NCBI RefSeq assembly: GCF_013393185.1
Contig: NZ_QJQX01000012.1
Location: 1-62,120, forward strand
DNA: 62,120 nucleotides
Direction of reading: 5' to 3'
Source of the DNA: Sphingobium lactosutens
GTDB taxonomy: Bacteria; Pseudomonadota; Alphaproteobacteria; Sphingomonadales; Sphingomonadaceae
Part shown: one piece after another, positions 16,331-26,456 of the stretch
Position numbering within the stretch: the first letter of the stretch is position 1
How the letters are laid out: the number at the start of each line of letters is the position of its first letter
The notes under the pieces: generated by a model
The model's input: the letters and a program-made list of their open reading frames with translations, nothing else
Database searches by the model: none
What the model was told of the DNA's origin: nothing
Program-made: the position numbers and the translations under genes

Positions 16331-17974
16331 ATGCCCCATCACACGCCCCTTATCGGTACGATCGTTGCCGGCCTTGTCGTTGCCTTCATCATGGGCGCCA
16401 TCGCCCATCGCCTCAAACTCTCGCCGCTGGTCGGCTATCTCATCGCCGGCATCATGGTCGGCCCCTTCACCCCCGGCTTCGTCGCCGATGCCGGTCTTGC
16501 CAATGAACTGGCCGAAATCGGCGTCATCCTGCTCATGTTCGGGGTCGGCCTACATTTCTCGCTGAAGGACCTGCTTTCGGTGAAGGCGATCGCCGTCCCC
16601 GGTGCGATTGTCCAGATCGCTGTCGCGACCCTGCTCGGCATGGGCCTTGCCCACCTCATGGGATGGACGCTGATGGGCGGCCTCGTCTTCGGCCTTGCCC
16701 TGTCGGTCGCCAGCACCGTTGTGCTGCTGCGGGCGCTGCAAGGCGCCGATCTGGTCGAAACCCGGCGTGGTCGCATCGCGGTCGGCTGGCTGATCGTCGA
16801 GGATCTGGTGATGGTGCTCGCCCTCGTCCTGCTCCCCGCGCTCGCCAGCGTCATGAACAATGCCGAAGGCGGCGGGGCAGGAGCGCTCGTCGCGCCGCTG
16901 CTGGGCACGTTGCTGAAGGTGGTGGGCTTCGTCGCGGTAATGCTGATCGTCGGCCGTCGCGTCATTCCCTGGGCGCTCCACTGGGTCGTCCACACCGGAT
17001 CGCGCGAGCTGTTCCGCCTCGCCGTCCTCGCCATCGCGCTGGGTGTCGCCTTCGGTGCGGCCCTCGCCTTTGACGTGTCCTTCGCGCTGGGGGCGTTCTT
17101 CGCCGGCATGATCCTGGGCGAAACGCCGCTCAGCCGCCGGGCCACGGAAGAAACGCTCCCCTTGCGCGACGCCTTCGCCGTCCTCTTCTTCGTGTCGGTG
17201 GGGATGCTCTTCAACCCGTCGATCGTGATCGAGCATCCGTTGCCCCTGCTGGCCACGATCCTTATTATCGTCATCGGCAAGTCCATCGCCGCCTGGGGCA
17301 TCGTCCGTGCCTTCGGCTATCCCAATGTCACCGCGCTCACCATTGCTGCCAGCCTCGCCCAGATCGGCGAATTCTCCTTCATCCTCGCCTCGCTCGGCGC
17401 GGGGCTCGGCGTCCTGCCACCGGATGCGCGCGACCTGATCCTGGCCGGCGCGATGGCGTCGATCTTCCTCAATCCCATCATCTTCTCGATGATCGTGCGC
17501 GAGAATAAGAAGGACGAGGACGAGACGGAGGAAGGCAGGCAGACCTCAGGCGCCTCGGAACGCCCGCGTATCGGCCATGTCATCCTGGTCGGCTATGGCC
17601 GTGTCGGCAAGCTGATCGCCAGCCGTCTGCACGAACGCAAGGTCCATTTCGTCATCGTGGAAGGCGACCCGGAACGAGTGGAGGAGGCCGAAGAGGCCGG
17701 CCTCCCGGTCGTGAAGGGCAATGCGCTGGAGGACAAGCATCTGCTCGCCGCCGGCATATGCGAGGCGCGTCATTTGCTGATCGCGGTGCCCGAAGGGTTC
17801 GAAGGCGCGGCGATCCACGATCATGCGCGCAACCTCAACGCCAATCTCCAGGTCATCGCCCGCGCCCATTCGGACGCCGAAGTCGCGCATCTGGAGCGTA
17901 TGGGCGTGCCGCATGTCGTCATGGGCGAACGGGAACTGGCGGCGCGGATGCTGACGCTCTGCGGCGTCGGATAG
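16331..17974 (+). CDS. Kef/YbaL-type monovalent cation:proton antiporter (CPA2) with TrkA-N domain
   Basis: A protein of 547 aa. Residues 1-385 form a Na+/H+ exchanger domain of about 12 segments (CPA2 family; GVGLHFSLKDLLSVKAIAVP and GAFFAGMILGETPLS are typical). After a charged linker, residues about 414-530 form a Rossmann TrkA-N domain (GHVILVGYGRVGKLIASRLH) that usually senses nucleotides. The closest known types are YbaL and RosB of gammaproteobacteria. Likely role: K+ or Na+ efflux coupled to H+ in the inner membrane. The start at 16331 (MPHHTPLIGTIVAG) matches the family N-terminus. Confidence 0.88.
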   Translation: MPHHTPLIGTIVAGLVVAFIMGAIAHRLKLSPLVGYLIAGIMVGPFTPGFVADAGLANELAEIGVILLMFGVGLHFSLKDLLSVKAIAVPGAIVQIAVATLLGMGLAHLMGWTLMGGLVFGLALSVASTVVLLRALQGADLVETRRGRIAVGWLIVEDLVMVLALVLLPALASVMNNAEGGGAGALVAPLLGTLLKVVGFVAVMLIVGRRVIPWALHWVVHTGSRELFRLAVLAIALGVAFGAALAFDVSFALGAFFAGMILGETPLSRRATEETLPLRDAFAVLFFVSVGMLFNPSIVIEHPLPLLATILIIVIGKSIAAWGIVRAFGYPNVTALTIAASLAQIGEFSFILASLGAGLGVLPPDARDLILAGAMASIFLNPIIFSMIVRENKKDEDETEEGRQTSGASERPRIGHVILVGYGRVGKLIASRLHERKVHFVIVEGDPERVEEAEEAGLPVVKGNALEDKHLLAAGICEARHLLIAVPEGFEGAAIHDHARNLNANLQVIARAHSDAEVAHLERMGVPHVVMGERELAARMLTLCGVG

Positions 17975-18032
17975 ACGATGCTTCGGAGCGGGGGATCAGG
18001 CTGAAGTCACCCCGTTCAAAGGACCGGAAATG

Positions 18033-18071
18033 AAAAGAGGGCCGCCAGTCATCCGACCGGCGGCCCTCTTT
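18033..18071. terminator. bidirectional terminator between antiporter and helicase genes
   Basis: AAAGAGGGCCGCC (18034-18046) pairs perfectly with GGCGGCCCTCTTT (18059-18071) around a 12-base loop. A and T runs at both ends suit termination on both strands. The flanking genes converge (stops at 17974 and 18096). Confidence 0.85.
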
Positions 18072-18095
18072 CATGCCTGGCGATGCGTCAGGATG

Positions 18096-19844
<1,749 letters not shown>

Positions 19845-19954
19845 GTTCTTGTTTTCCATCGGATAAAGCGACCCGCCATTGTCCGACGGATACAAAGACC
19901 TTTTCCATGCTCCCGAAACGGGAACCCAAGGCGCAAGGTCGTGCGTCTTGGTCT

Positions 19955-20085
19955 TCACCTCCCCCTTGCCGGTGGAGGGACCACTTGCCGGGCAAGTGGG
20001 GAGGGGCTGCCCTCCGCCAGAGGGGGACACCCCTCCGTCAGGCGCTGCCGCGCCCTCCATCTCCCTTTCCAGGGAGGATGATCTC
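19955..20085. repeat. GC-rich intergenic repeat region (helicase to rplA)
   Basis: The 310 bases between the helicase start and the rplA stop hold no gene. Most of it is stacked short palindromes: CACTTGCCGGGCAAGTG, CCCTCCGCCAGAGGG and CTCCCTTTCCAGGGAG. A shorter related piece, CCCTCCCTGGAAGGGAGGGG, occurs at 60552-60571 near the DUF2147 gene. This looks like a sphingomonad REP-type element. It gave rise to a spurious N-terminal extension of the helicase frame. Confidence 0.6.
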
Positions 20086-20131
20086 ATAAAATAAGAAAGC
20101 CGCCTTCCCTCGCAAGGAGGGAGGGCGGCCC
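20085..20131 (-). terminator. terminator after rplA
   Basis: GCCGCCTTCCCTC (20100-20112) pairs perfectly with GAGGGAGGGCGGC (20118-20130). On the minus strand the stem is followed by a T-rich stretch (CTTTCTTATTTTAT). It ends the secE-nusG-rplK-rplA transcript 25 bases past the rplA stop. Confidence 0.85.
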
Positions 20132-20154
20132 CTTTACCTGTTATCCGCGTGGGA

Positions 20155-20853
20155 TCAGATCGATGCGACTTCCGCCACATCGACCTTCACGCCCGGGCCC
20201 ATCGACGACGACAGGGCGATCTTGCGGACGTACTTGCCCTTCGAACCCGACGGCTTCGCCTTGACGATCGCGTCGACGAAGGCGTCGAAATTCTTGCGCA
20301 GGTCTTCGGCCGAGAAGCTCGCCTTGCCCAGACCGGCGTGGATGATGCCGGCCTTTTCGACGCGGAACTCGATCTGGCCGCCCTTGGCAGCCTTGACCGC
20401 TTCGGCGACGTTCGGGGTGACGGTGCCCAGCTTCGGGTTCGGCATCAGGCCCTTGGGGCCCAGAACCTTGCCGAGGCGACCCACCAGACCCATCATGTCG
20501 GGGGTGGCGATCACGCGCTGGAAGTCGATGTTGCCGGCCTGGATCGATTCGAGCAGGTCTTCGGCGCCCACGATGTCGGCGCCAGCGGCGGTCGCGGCTT
20601 CAGCCTTGTCGCCACGGGCGAACACGGCGACGCGGACGTCCTTGCCGGTGCCGGCAGGCAGGGTGACGACGCCACGGACCATCTGGTCGGCGTGACGCGG
20701 GTCGACGCCCAGGTTGATTGCGATTTCGACGCTTTCGTCGAACTTGGCGGTCGCGTGGGTCTTGATCAGGCCCAGCGCTTCGGCTACGCCGTGCAGCTTT
20801 TCCTTGTCAACGGCAGTGGCCAGGGCCTTCGCCTTCTTCGTCAGCTTTGCCAT
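20155..20853 (-). CDS. rplA: 50S ribosomal protein L1
   Basis: Forms the L1 stalk of the 50S subunit and helps release E-site tRNA. It has 232 aa, the normal length. The signature is [19 protein letters not shown] (about residues 128-146), and the N-terminus [11 protein letters not shown] is basic. It starts four bases after rplK. In other bacteria L1 represses its own operon by binding the mRNA leader; no such leader was checked here. Confidence 0.98.
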   Translation of the reverse strand: MAKLTKKAKALATAVDKEKLHGVAEALGLIKTHATAKFDESVEIAINLGVDPRHADQMVRGVVTLPAGTGKDVRVAVFARGDKAEAATAAGADIVGAEDLLESIQAGNIDFQRVIATPDMMGLVGRLGKVLGPKGLMPNPKLGTVTPNVAEAVKAAKGGQIEFRVEKAGIIHAGLGKASFSAEDLRKNFDAFVDAIVKAKPSGSKGKYVRKIALSSSMGPGVKVDVAEVASI

Positions 20854-20857
20854 GGTC

Positions 20858-21289
20858 TTAGCCCTCCACCACTTCGAGGCCCATCGCGCGAGCGGAGCCT
20901 TCGATGATCTTCGTCGCCGCGTCGATGTCGTTCGCGTTCAGGTCGACCATCTTGGTCTGCGCGATTTCGGCGAGCTGGGCGCGGGTGATCTTGCCGGCGA
21001 CGACCTTGCCCGGTTCCTTGGAACCCGACTTCAGGTTGACGGCCTTCTTGATCAGATAGGTGGCTGGCGGCTGCTTCGTCACGAAGGTGAACGAACGGTC
21101 CGCGAAGACGGTGATGATGGTCGGCAGCGGGGTGCCCTTTTCCATCTTGTCCGTCGAGGCGTTGAACGCCTTGCAGAATTCCATGATGTTCACGCCGCGC
21201 TGACCCAGGGCAGGGCCGATCGGCGGCGAGGGGTTGGCGGCTCCGGCGGGCACCTGGAGCTTGATATAGCCCGTAATCTTCTTGGCCAT
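20858..21289 (-). CDS. rplK: 50S ribosomal protein L11
   Basis: Part of the GTPase-associated centre of the 50S subunit. It has 143 aa, normal length, starting [20 protein letters not shown], with [18 protein letters not shown] and a C-terminal RNA-binding domain ending [11 protein letters not shown]. The frame also offers a GTG two codons upstream (21295); the ATG at 21289 is preferred because it gives the family N-terminus. It is separated from nusG by 383 bases with repeats, so it may be only partly dependent on the nusG promoter. Confidence 0.98.
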   Translation of the reverse strand: MAKKITGYIKLQVPAGAANPSPPIGPALGQRGVNIMEFCKAFNASTDKMEKGTPLPTIITVFADRSFTFVTKQPPATYLIKKAVNLKSGSKEPGKVVAGKITRAQLAEIAQTKMVDLNANDIDAATKIIEGSARAMGLEVVEG

Positions 21290-21510
21290 TTTCACTCACT
21301 CTGTAGCTGGTGGACTTGCAGGCAAATCCACCGGTTCAAGTTTAGCGGTCGAACGGCTCCCCAGGGAAGCCTCCCGCGCATGTTCCTGCTGCCCGGGGGC
21401 GGCATGGAAGCGCGGGCCTATAGCGATCTTTTCCTCCGAAGGAAAGGGGCGAGTTTTGGGAAACAAAATCGCCGGTTCGGCACGTTGCTTGAAGCGGAAC
21501 TGCCCCACCT

Positions 21511-21584
21511 CCGTTCGTTTCGAGCGCAGTCGAGAAGCGGGCAGTGCCGTCCTATCGCTTCTCGACTTCGCCCGAAGCGAACGG
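21511..21584. repeat. palindromic dispersed repeat, copy 2 (nusG-rplK gap)
   Basis: CCGTTCGTTTCGAGCGCAGT-CGAGAAGCG pairs with CGCTTCTCGACTTCGCCCGA-AGCGAACGG across a 17-base loop. It is the same family as 11245, 29751 and 47961. The whole 21290-21672 gap has no gene: besides this palindrome it contains the nusG terminator and a partly repeated 21420-21500 stretch. Confidence 0.88.
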
Positions 21585-21610
21585 GAGGAAGCAGCTTGTC
21601 CAGCTCCAAT

Positions 21611-21654
21611 GCAAAAAGGGCCACCGGCCCGGCAGGCTGGCGACCCTTTTGTGC
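21611..21654 (-). terminator. terminator-like hairpin after nusG
   Basis: GCAAAAAGGG pairs with CCCTTTTGTGC, flanking an inner CCACC/GGCGA stem. On the minus strand the hairpin ends in CCCTTTTTGC, a U tract. It lies 20 bases past the nusG stop and suggests that rplK-rplA may be transcribed partly on their own. Confidence 0.65.
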
Positions 21655-21672
21655 ATCCGCCGAAGCGGCGGC

Positions 21673-22209
21673 TTATTTCGACAGTTCGACCTGCTCGAAG
21701 TCCAGCTCGACCGGGGTAGCGCGACCGAAGATCGACACAGACACCTTGACGCGGTTCTTTTCGAAATCCAGTTCCTCGACCACGCCGTTGAAGCTGGCGA
21801 AGGGGCCGTCCAGCACCTTGACGCTGTCGCCGATCTCGTAATCGACATTGACCTTGTGCTTGGGCGCGGCCTCGGCTTCCTTCTGGGCGCCGAAATAGCG
21901 GGCGGCGTCGGCTTCGCTGATCGCCTGCGGCTTGCCGCTCGATCCTAGGAAGCCCGTCACCTTGGGCGTATTCTTGACCAAGTGATAGATGTCGTCGTTC
22001 ATCGCCAGCTTGGCGAGGACGTAGCCGGGCATGAACTTGCGCTCGACCTGGACCTTCTTGCCGCGCTTGACCTCGGTCACGGTCTCGGTGGGGACTTCCA
22101 CCTGCTCGACCAGCTGGGAGAGGCCCATGCGCTCGGCTTCGGACAGGATCGATTCCTTGACCTTGTTTTCGAAGCCCGAATAGGCGTGGATGATGTACCA
22201 GCGCGCCAT
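21673..22209 (-). CDS. nusG: transcription termination/antitermination protein NusG
   Basis: Binds RNA polymerase and couples it to Rho or the ribosome. It has 178 aa. The NGN domain starts MARWYIIHAYSGFENKVKES with the characteristic FMPGYVLAKLAMND block, and the C-terminal KOW domain reads EIGDSVKVLDGPFASFNGVV. It follows secE by 33 bases, the standard secE-nusG order. Confidence 0.97.
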   Translation of the reverse strand: MARWYIIHAYSGFENKVKESILSEAERMGLSQLVEQVEVPTETVTEVKRGKKVQVERKFMPGYVLAKLAMNDDIYHLVKNTPKVTGFLGSSGKPQAISEADAARYFGAQKEAEAAPKHKVNVDYEIGDSVKVLDGPFASFNGVVEELDFEKNRVKVSVSIFGRATPVELDFEQVELSK

Positions 22210-22242
22210 GTTACCGTTTCAAACTCCCAATTAGCCTAGAAA

Positions 22243-22449
22243 TCAGGCCTGGCCCGCTGCAACGCTCAGCAGCCACTGAACGATCGCGCCGAAGAAGGTG
22301 TCGATGCCGAAGAAGAAGAGGCCCAGCAGCGTGGTCATGATGACGACCATCACGCCGGTCATCAGCGTTTCGCGGCCGGTCGGCCACACGATCTTCTTCG
22401 CTTCGGTCTGTACCTGATTGACGAATTCGCCGGGGGAAACCTTCGCCAT
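22243..22449 (-). CDS. secE: protein translocase subunit SecE
   Basis: Small essential subunit of the SecYEG channel. It has 68 aa, starting MAKVSPGEFVNQVQTEAKKI, with the conserved amphipathic VWPTGRET and one membrane segment (about residues 29-62). The ATG at 22449 is chosen; the frame is open 99 bases further upstream but that sequence is not family-like. It lies between tRNA-Trp and nusG. Confidence 0.96.
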   Translation of the reverse strand: MAKVSPGEFVNQVQTEAKKIVWPTGRETLMTGVMVVIMTTLLGLFFFGIDTFFGAIVQWLLSVAAGQA

Positions 22450-22680
22450 CGCCTGCCTTCTTGAACGTCTCGAACCAACACCAATTCGCGAAGCAACAGT
22501 CCGCCCTCCCGATCCCGCCCTGTTCGGCGTCCGGGGGTGCGGCCGCATGCTCCGCGACCAAGCTTCACTGGCCTATTTGGCCGCGATTTCTTAACCAGCG
22601 GACGTTCCGTCCACTTCGAAATCGCTAAGCGCACTTAGCCGCGAACTCTTGGTTTTTCAAGGGTTCGCGGCCAGTTCGCT

Positions 22681-22756
22681 TGGCAGGAGTGGAGGGACTC
22701 GAACCCACGGCATTCGGTTTTGGAGACCGACGCTCTACCAACTGAGCTACACTCCT
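22681..22756 (-). tRNA. tRNA-Trp (CCA anticodon)
   Basis: Reads AGGAGTGTAGCTCAGTTGGT... on the minus strand, with a 7-bp acceptor stem (AGGAGTG/CACTCCT), anticodon loop CTCCAAA (anticodon CCA), TPsiC arm GGTTCGAGTCC, discriminator G and an encoded CCA tail. It is located just upstream of secE, the classical position for tRNA-Trp in many bacteria. The 22450-22680 gap between it and secE has no gene. Confidence 0.97.
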
Positions 22757-22819
22757 GCACTGACCGGAGCCAGCGAAGGAGGGCGCTTTAGCGTGGCGTG
22801 GCGGGAAGGGCAAGCGCCA

Positions 22820-23737
22820 TTATGCGGCTTTTTGCATCGGCTCCGCGACCTGGGTGTCGGCGCTGGTCTGGCGCTCGGCCTCCGCGTTGATCTGCGCGCC
22901 CAGCAAGACGACATAGGCGGACACGAACAGCCAGAGTTGCAGCACGACGACCGCGCCCAGCGACCCGTAGGTTTCGTTGTAATTGCCGAAGCGCGAGACG
23001 TAGAAGGACACGCCGAGCGTCACGAGTAGCCAGAAGAGCGTCGCCGTCACCGACCCGACCGTCAGCCATTGCCATTGCGCCTTGCGCCTGTGCGGGCCGA
23101 ACCGATAGATGAGCGCGAAGATGGCGCTCGCGAGCAGGCCCGCGCTGACCCACGTCGTGGCCTTGATCGCGAAGATCACGCCCGGTCCCCAACCGATCAG
23201 CAGTTTCTGGATGAGGCCGATGATGGTCGCGGTGACGACGCCTGCCACGACGACCAGCACAGCCGAAAAGGTAATGCCCATCGATACGCGATAGAGGGCG
23301 ATGATGCCGCGCGCCTCCTTCGACGCATAAACGATGTTGAGCGCTTCCATGATCGCGGTCGCCGCGCGCGTCGCGCCATAGACGGCGAGCGCCAGCGCCA
23401 TGACCAGGCCCAGCCCGGTGGTGCCCTTGGCAGCGGAGACGACGCCGATCAGCTGATCGTTGATGAGCGTGGCGGCGTCATTCGGCACGACGGTGATGAT
23501 CGCGGCCATGTGCCGCTGGACCAGCGCGGGGTCGCCGATCAGCCCATAGGTCAGGACGACGGCGGCGAGCAGCGGGGCGATGGAGAGAAAGGCATAATAG
23601 GCGACGCCCGCCGACAACAGGCCAAGATGATTGCCCGACATGGCCGCATAGACGCGCTTCAATATCTCCCACCAGGCGCAGGGCGGGATTTTCCACGGCG
23701 CATCGACATGCACCTGCTGCGCGACGGTTGCGGTCAT
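22820..23737 (-). CDS. YihY/BrkB family inner-membrane protein
   Basis: A protein of 305 aa with six predicted membrane segments, the hallmark block WEILKRVYAAMSGNHLGLLSAGVAYYAFLSIAP split around residue 40, and LQLWLFVSAYVVLLGAQINAE near residue 280. The family (formerly thought to be RNase BN) is of uncertain function; BrkB is linked to serum resistance in Bordetella. ATG 23737 is chosen because AGGGGA lies five bases upstream; ATG 23740 is also possible. Confidence 0.88.
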   Translation of the reverse strand: MTATVAQQVHVDAPWKIPPCAWWEILKRVYAAMSGNHLGLLSAGVAYYAFLSIAPLLAAVVLTYGLIGDPALVQRHMAAIITVVPNDAATLINDQLIGVVSAAKGTTGLGLVMALALAVYGATRAATAIMEALNIVYASKEARGIIALYRVSMGITFSAVLVVVAGVVTATIIGLIQKLLIGWGPGVIFAIKATTWVSAGLLASAIFALIYRFGPHRRKAQWQWLTVGSVTATLFWLLVTLGVSFYVSRFGNYNETYGSLGAVVVLQLWLFVSAYVVLLGAQINAEAERQTSADTQVAEPMQKAA

Positions 23738-23857
23738 CATCTTCCCCTGCTGTTCATGAGGCAAGCGCATGAACGGGGAGGGGGTTCCTTGGGCGGCTGG
23801 GTGGGGGAGAGGGCTGGTGCGGCAAATCCGGCTTCTGCCGGATTTCCAAACGGCCTA

Positions 23858-24556
23858 TCAGCCCTTGCCGATCTTGTCCGCGTAGAGCATCCGGCCGGGG
23901 CCGAGCAGGCCCAGCACCTGCGGCACGATATGCGGGGCAACGGCGAAGCAGCCTTCGGAACGACCGCATTTGCCCCAGGCCGCGACATGATCCTCGGTCA
24001 CATAATCGGCGCCATGGATGACGATCGCGCGCGATTCGGCATTATTGTTCTGTGCGTCGAGGCCGATGAGGCGCATCGACCGGCCATGCTGGCCGAAATA
24101 CATGTCGCCCGTCCTGAACGCGCCCTGGCTGCTGGCTAGTGAGTTGAATTCATTAGAAAAACTGTGCAACCAGCCGGAATGGCCGGGATCGGAGCCGCGC
24201 CCGTGCGACACCAGATAGCTGCTGCTCTGCCCGCCGATCAGGTCGACGATATGCATGCGCGCCTCCTTCGAGGGCGCGTCGAAGTCGACAATCGCCACAC
24301 GGTCGCGCAGGGTGAAATGATGGGCATGATCGTCCAGCGCCGCCTTGGCTCGCTCCAGCAGTGCGGCATAGGGTTTGGGCGGAACGGGGCGCGGCACGGC
24401 GGGAACCGGAGCGGGACTCGCGGGTTGAGGCCCCAAAGTTCCGGGCCCAGAAGTTCCGAAACCTGTCGCAGGCAGCGCGGCACGGCCCATGCTGTCGGAC
24501 AGAAACGAAAAAGCGAGTCCGCTTAAAGCGAACTTCGTGAAATTACGGCGATCCAT
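23858..24556 (-). CDS. murein L,D-transpeptidase catalytic domain family protein
   Basis: A protein of 232 aa with an N-terminal Tat-like signal (MDRRNFTKFALSGLAFSFLS) and a Pro-rich linker to residue 62. The catalytic domain carries SHGRGSDPGHSGW (118-130), His181 in VIHGADY and Cys203 in RSEGCFAV, which fits the YkuD_2-type L,D-transpeptidases (Cys nucleophile). It should act on peptidoglycan peptide stems in the periplasm. A second, unrelated-subfamily L,D-transpeptidase is 370 bases upstream on the same strand; the two differ in architecture, so they are not a recent duplication. Confidence 0.85.
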   Translation of the reverse strand: MDRRNFTKFALSGLAFSFLSDSMGRAALPATGFGTSGPGTLGPQPASPAPVPAVPRPVPPKPYAALLERAKAALDDHAHHFTLRDRVAIVDFDAPSKEARMHIVDLIGGQSSSYLVSHGRGSDPGHSGWLHSFSNEFNSLASSQGAFRTGDMYFGQHGRSMRLIGLDAQNNNAESRAIVIHGADYVTEDHVAAWGKCGRSEGCFAVAPHIVPQVLGLLGPGRMLYADKIGKG

Positions 24557-24608
24557 CCGACCAATATAGCAAAGTCAGCGCCCCGATTGAAGACCGGGGC
24601 GCACGACC

Positions 24609-24923
24609 TCATTCGCCCGTCTTGTTCGCTCCGTCCGCAGGCAGGCTCTGTTCGCCGCCTTCGGGCAGGCGCGACGTCATGCCGGTGGCTTCGGCGTCAT
24701 CCTGTATCTGCTGCTGTTCCGACACGGTCGGCGGCGGCGCGGCCGGAGTCGCGACGGCGTTGTTCTGCGGTTCGGGCAGCGGAGCAGCGTCCGGCTCGTT
24801 GACGATCACATTCTCGACCGGCGGTTCGACCAGATTGTTGGTGGCGGGCGCTTCCTCTTCCTTCTTGCCGCAGGCAGAAAGGGCAAGCGCGCCGGCAAGA
24901 GCGATCAGGGCAAATTTGCGCAT
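24609..24923 (-). CDS. hypothetical lipoprotein
   Basis: Small lipoprotein of 104 aa. The signal MRKFALIALAGALALSAC has lipobox LSAC (Cys18), followed by a Lys/Glu stretch and a low-complexity Asn/Pro/Glu/Gln-rich region. No domain is recognised. It lies six bases after the stop of the YcbB-type L,D-transpeptidase gene and before the other one, so it may be part of a cell-wall operon. Confidence 0.7.
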   Translation of the reverse strand: MRKFALIALAGALALSACGKKEEEAPATNNLVEPPVENVIVNEPDAAPLPEPQNNAVATPAAPPPTVSEQQQIQDDAEATGMTSRLPEGGEQSLPADGANKTGE

Positions 24924-24929
24924 GGGATG

Positions 24930-26399
24930 TCAGTCCTTGGAGGCGATGTTCGTGGGAGAGGCGATGGTCGGATCGAGCCGGCGGCTCGACGCCTCGATCT
25001 TCTGTGCCAGCAGCTTGTCCCAGCCATAGGGATCGGCGCGGAAGCTGACCGTACCGTTATTGCTGGCGAAGGCAGTCCAGTAGAGCAGATAGACCGCGAC
25101 CTGACTGGGCAACGACACGCGCTGGGTTTTGCCCTCGTCGATCAGAGTCTGGATCTGACCGTTGAGGTTCGGATCAGCGGCGACCATCTGCTCGGCCAGC
25201 GACACCGGCTTTTCAAGGCGAATGCAGCCATGGCTGGCCAGCCGGTCATAGCTGGAGAATTTCCCGCGCGACGGCGTGTCGTGCAGATAGACGGCGAAGG
25301 GATTGTTGAAGTCGAACTTCAACCGGCCAAGGGCGCTGCCGGGGCCGGCCGGCTGGACGATGCGCTCGCCGCCCTCGGGAGTCTTGATAATCTTGTAGCC
25401 CTGCCGGGCCAGGGCTGCACGACCCTTGGGGAACAATTCCCGCTTGGCGATCGACATGGGCACGTTCCACGGCGGGTTGACCACGATCGAATGGATGCTG
25501 GACGACAGCATCGGCGTCGCATTGTCCGGGCTGCCGGTGACGGCGCGCATCGAGCTGACCGGCTGGTCGCCCTCGAACACGGTCAGCACGGCGGCGGCGA
25601 TATTCACCTGGACGCGATTGACCGGCAGGCTGCGCGGCATCCAGCGCCAGCGCTCCATATTGGCCATGATCGCGGCGATCCGGTCGTCCACGCTGACGTT
25701 GAGCGCGGTCAGGGTGCGGGCGCCGAGCTGGCCGGTGGGTTCCAGGCCATAGCGGCGCTGCGCGCGCTGGATCACGTCGACCAGATTTTCGTCCGGCGTG
25801 ACGGCGGAGTCTTCCAGCGCGATGCGCTTGCGCACGACATCGGGCGTCGAAGTTGCGGTCAGGGTCGGCCAGCCGCCCTTGTCGCGAATCGCCTCATATT
25901 TGGTGAGGCCCTTGCGCAGCGTTTCATAGCCGGCCCAGGGCGGGGTCAGGCCAGTGGCCCATTGCTGAAGGCGATCTTCGGTGACGGCCTTGGCAAGGCC
26001 GGGGCGCGGATCGAAGGCGGCGGGGCGCAGCGCCCAGATGTCGAGGAAGTCGGCGGTGTCGACCCGGCCAGTGCTGAGCGCCTTGGCCCGGTCGAGCACC
26101 GCGCTGACGAGGGCAGGACCGCTCAGCGGGCCGCTGGCCTTCTGCCGGGCCATCAGGCCCTGCGCCGCGCCGGACTTCAGCCAATCGTTCGCCCAGGCCT
26201 CTTGCGCCGGGGACAGCGCCGGGATCGGGACGGGCGGCGGGGTGACGATGGCGGGGGGCAGCGGCTGGACCTGCTGCGGTTGGGCCGGCAGCGTCGGAAC
26301 GACCGCAGGGGGCGCGGCAGATTTTTGCGCTACAGCAGGAGCGGTGCCAAGGCCGGTGAGCGCTAGCAGCGAGAAGCGGATCAAATCGGGACGGTTCAT
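24930..26399 (-). CDS. L,D-transpeptidase of YcbB/LdtD type
   Basis: A protein of 489 aa. It has a signal peptide (about 1-24, ending in AVAQ), then a Pro-rich linker, a peptidoglycan-binding-like region (about 205-240, VIQRAQRRYGLEPTGQLG) and a catalytic domain with RLASHGCIRLEKP, nucleophile Cys392 and His390. This class makes 3-3 cross-links in the murein. The ATG at 26399 (MNRPDLIRFSLL) gives the signal peptide; the open frame continues much further upstream antisense to the deacetylase gene and is not coding there. Confidence 0.9.
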   Translation of the reverse strand: MNRPDLIRFSLLALTGLGTAPAVAQKSAAPPAVVPTLPAQPQQVQPLPPAIVTPPPVPIPALSPAQEAWANDWLKSGAAQGLMARQKASGPLSGPALVSAVLDRAKALSTGRVDTADFLDIWALRPAAFDPRPGLAKAVTEDRLQQWATGLTPPWAGYETLRKGLTKYEAIRDKGGWPTLTATSTPDVVRKRIALEDSAVTPDENLVDVIQRAQRRYGLEPTGQLGARTLTALNVSVDDRIAAIMANMERWRWMPRSLPVNRVQVNIAAAVLTVFEGDQPVSSMRAVTGSPDNATPMLSSSIHSIVVNPPWNVPMSIAKRELFPKGRAALARQGYKIIKTPEGGERIVQPAGPGSALGRLKFDFNNPFAVYLHDTPSRGKFSSYDRLASHGCIRLEKPVSLAEQMVAADPNLNGQIQTLIDEGKTQRVSLPSQVAVYLLYWTAFASNNGTVSFRADPYGWDKLLAQKIEASSRRLDPTIASPTNIASKD

Positions 26400-26456
26400 G
26401 CTGGACCAGATAGCGCAAAGCCGCCATCGTTCAAATCGCGATAGCGGGAAAAGATC

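Noticed and set aside
19845..20180. N-terminal extension of the DEAD-box helicase frame
   Set aside because: The DNA here is a palindromic repeat and a terminator; the helicase Q-motif follows normally from ATG 19844.
22681..22756. Attachment site for an island at tRNA-Trp or tRNA-Gln
   Set aside because: No integrase and no repeated tRNA 3' end is seen nearby; both tRNAs lie in conserved housekeeping contexts.
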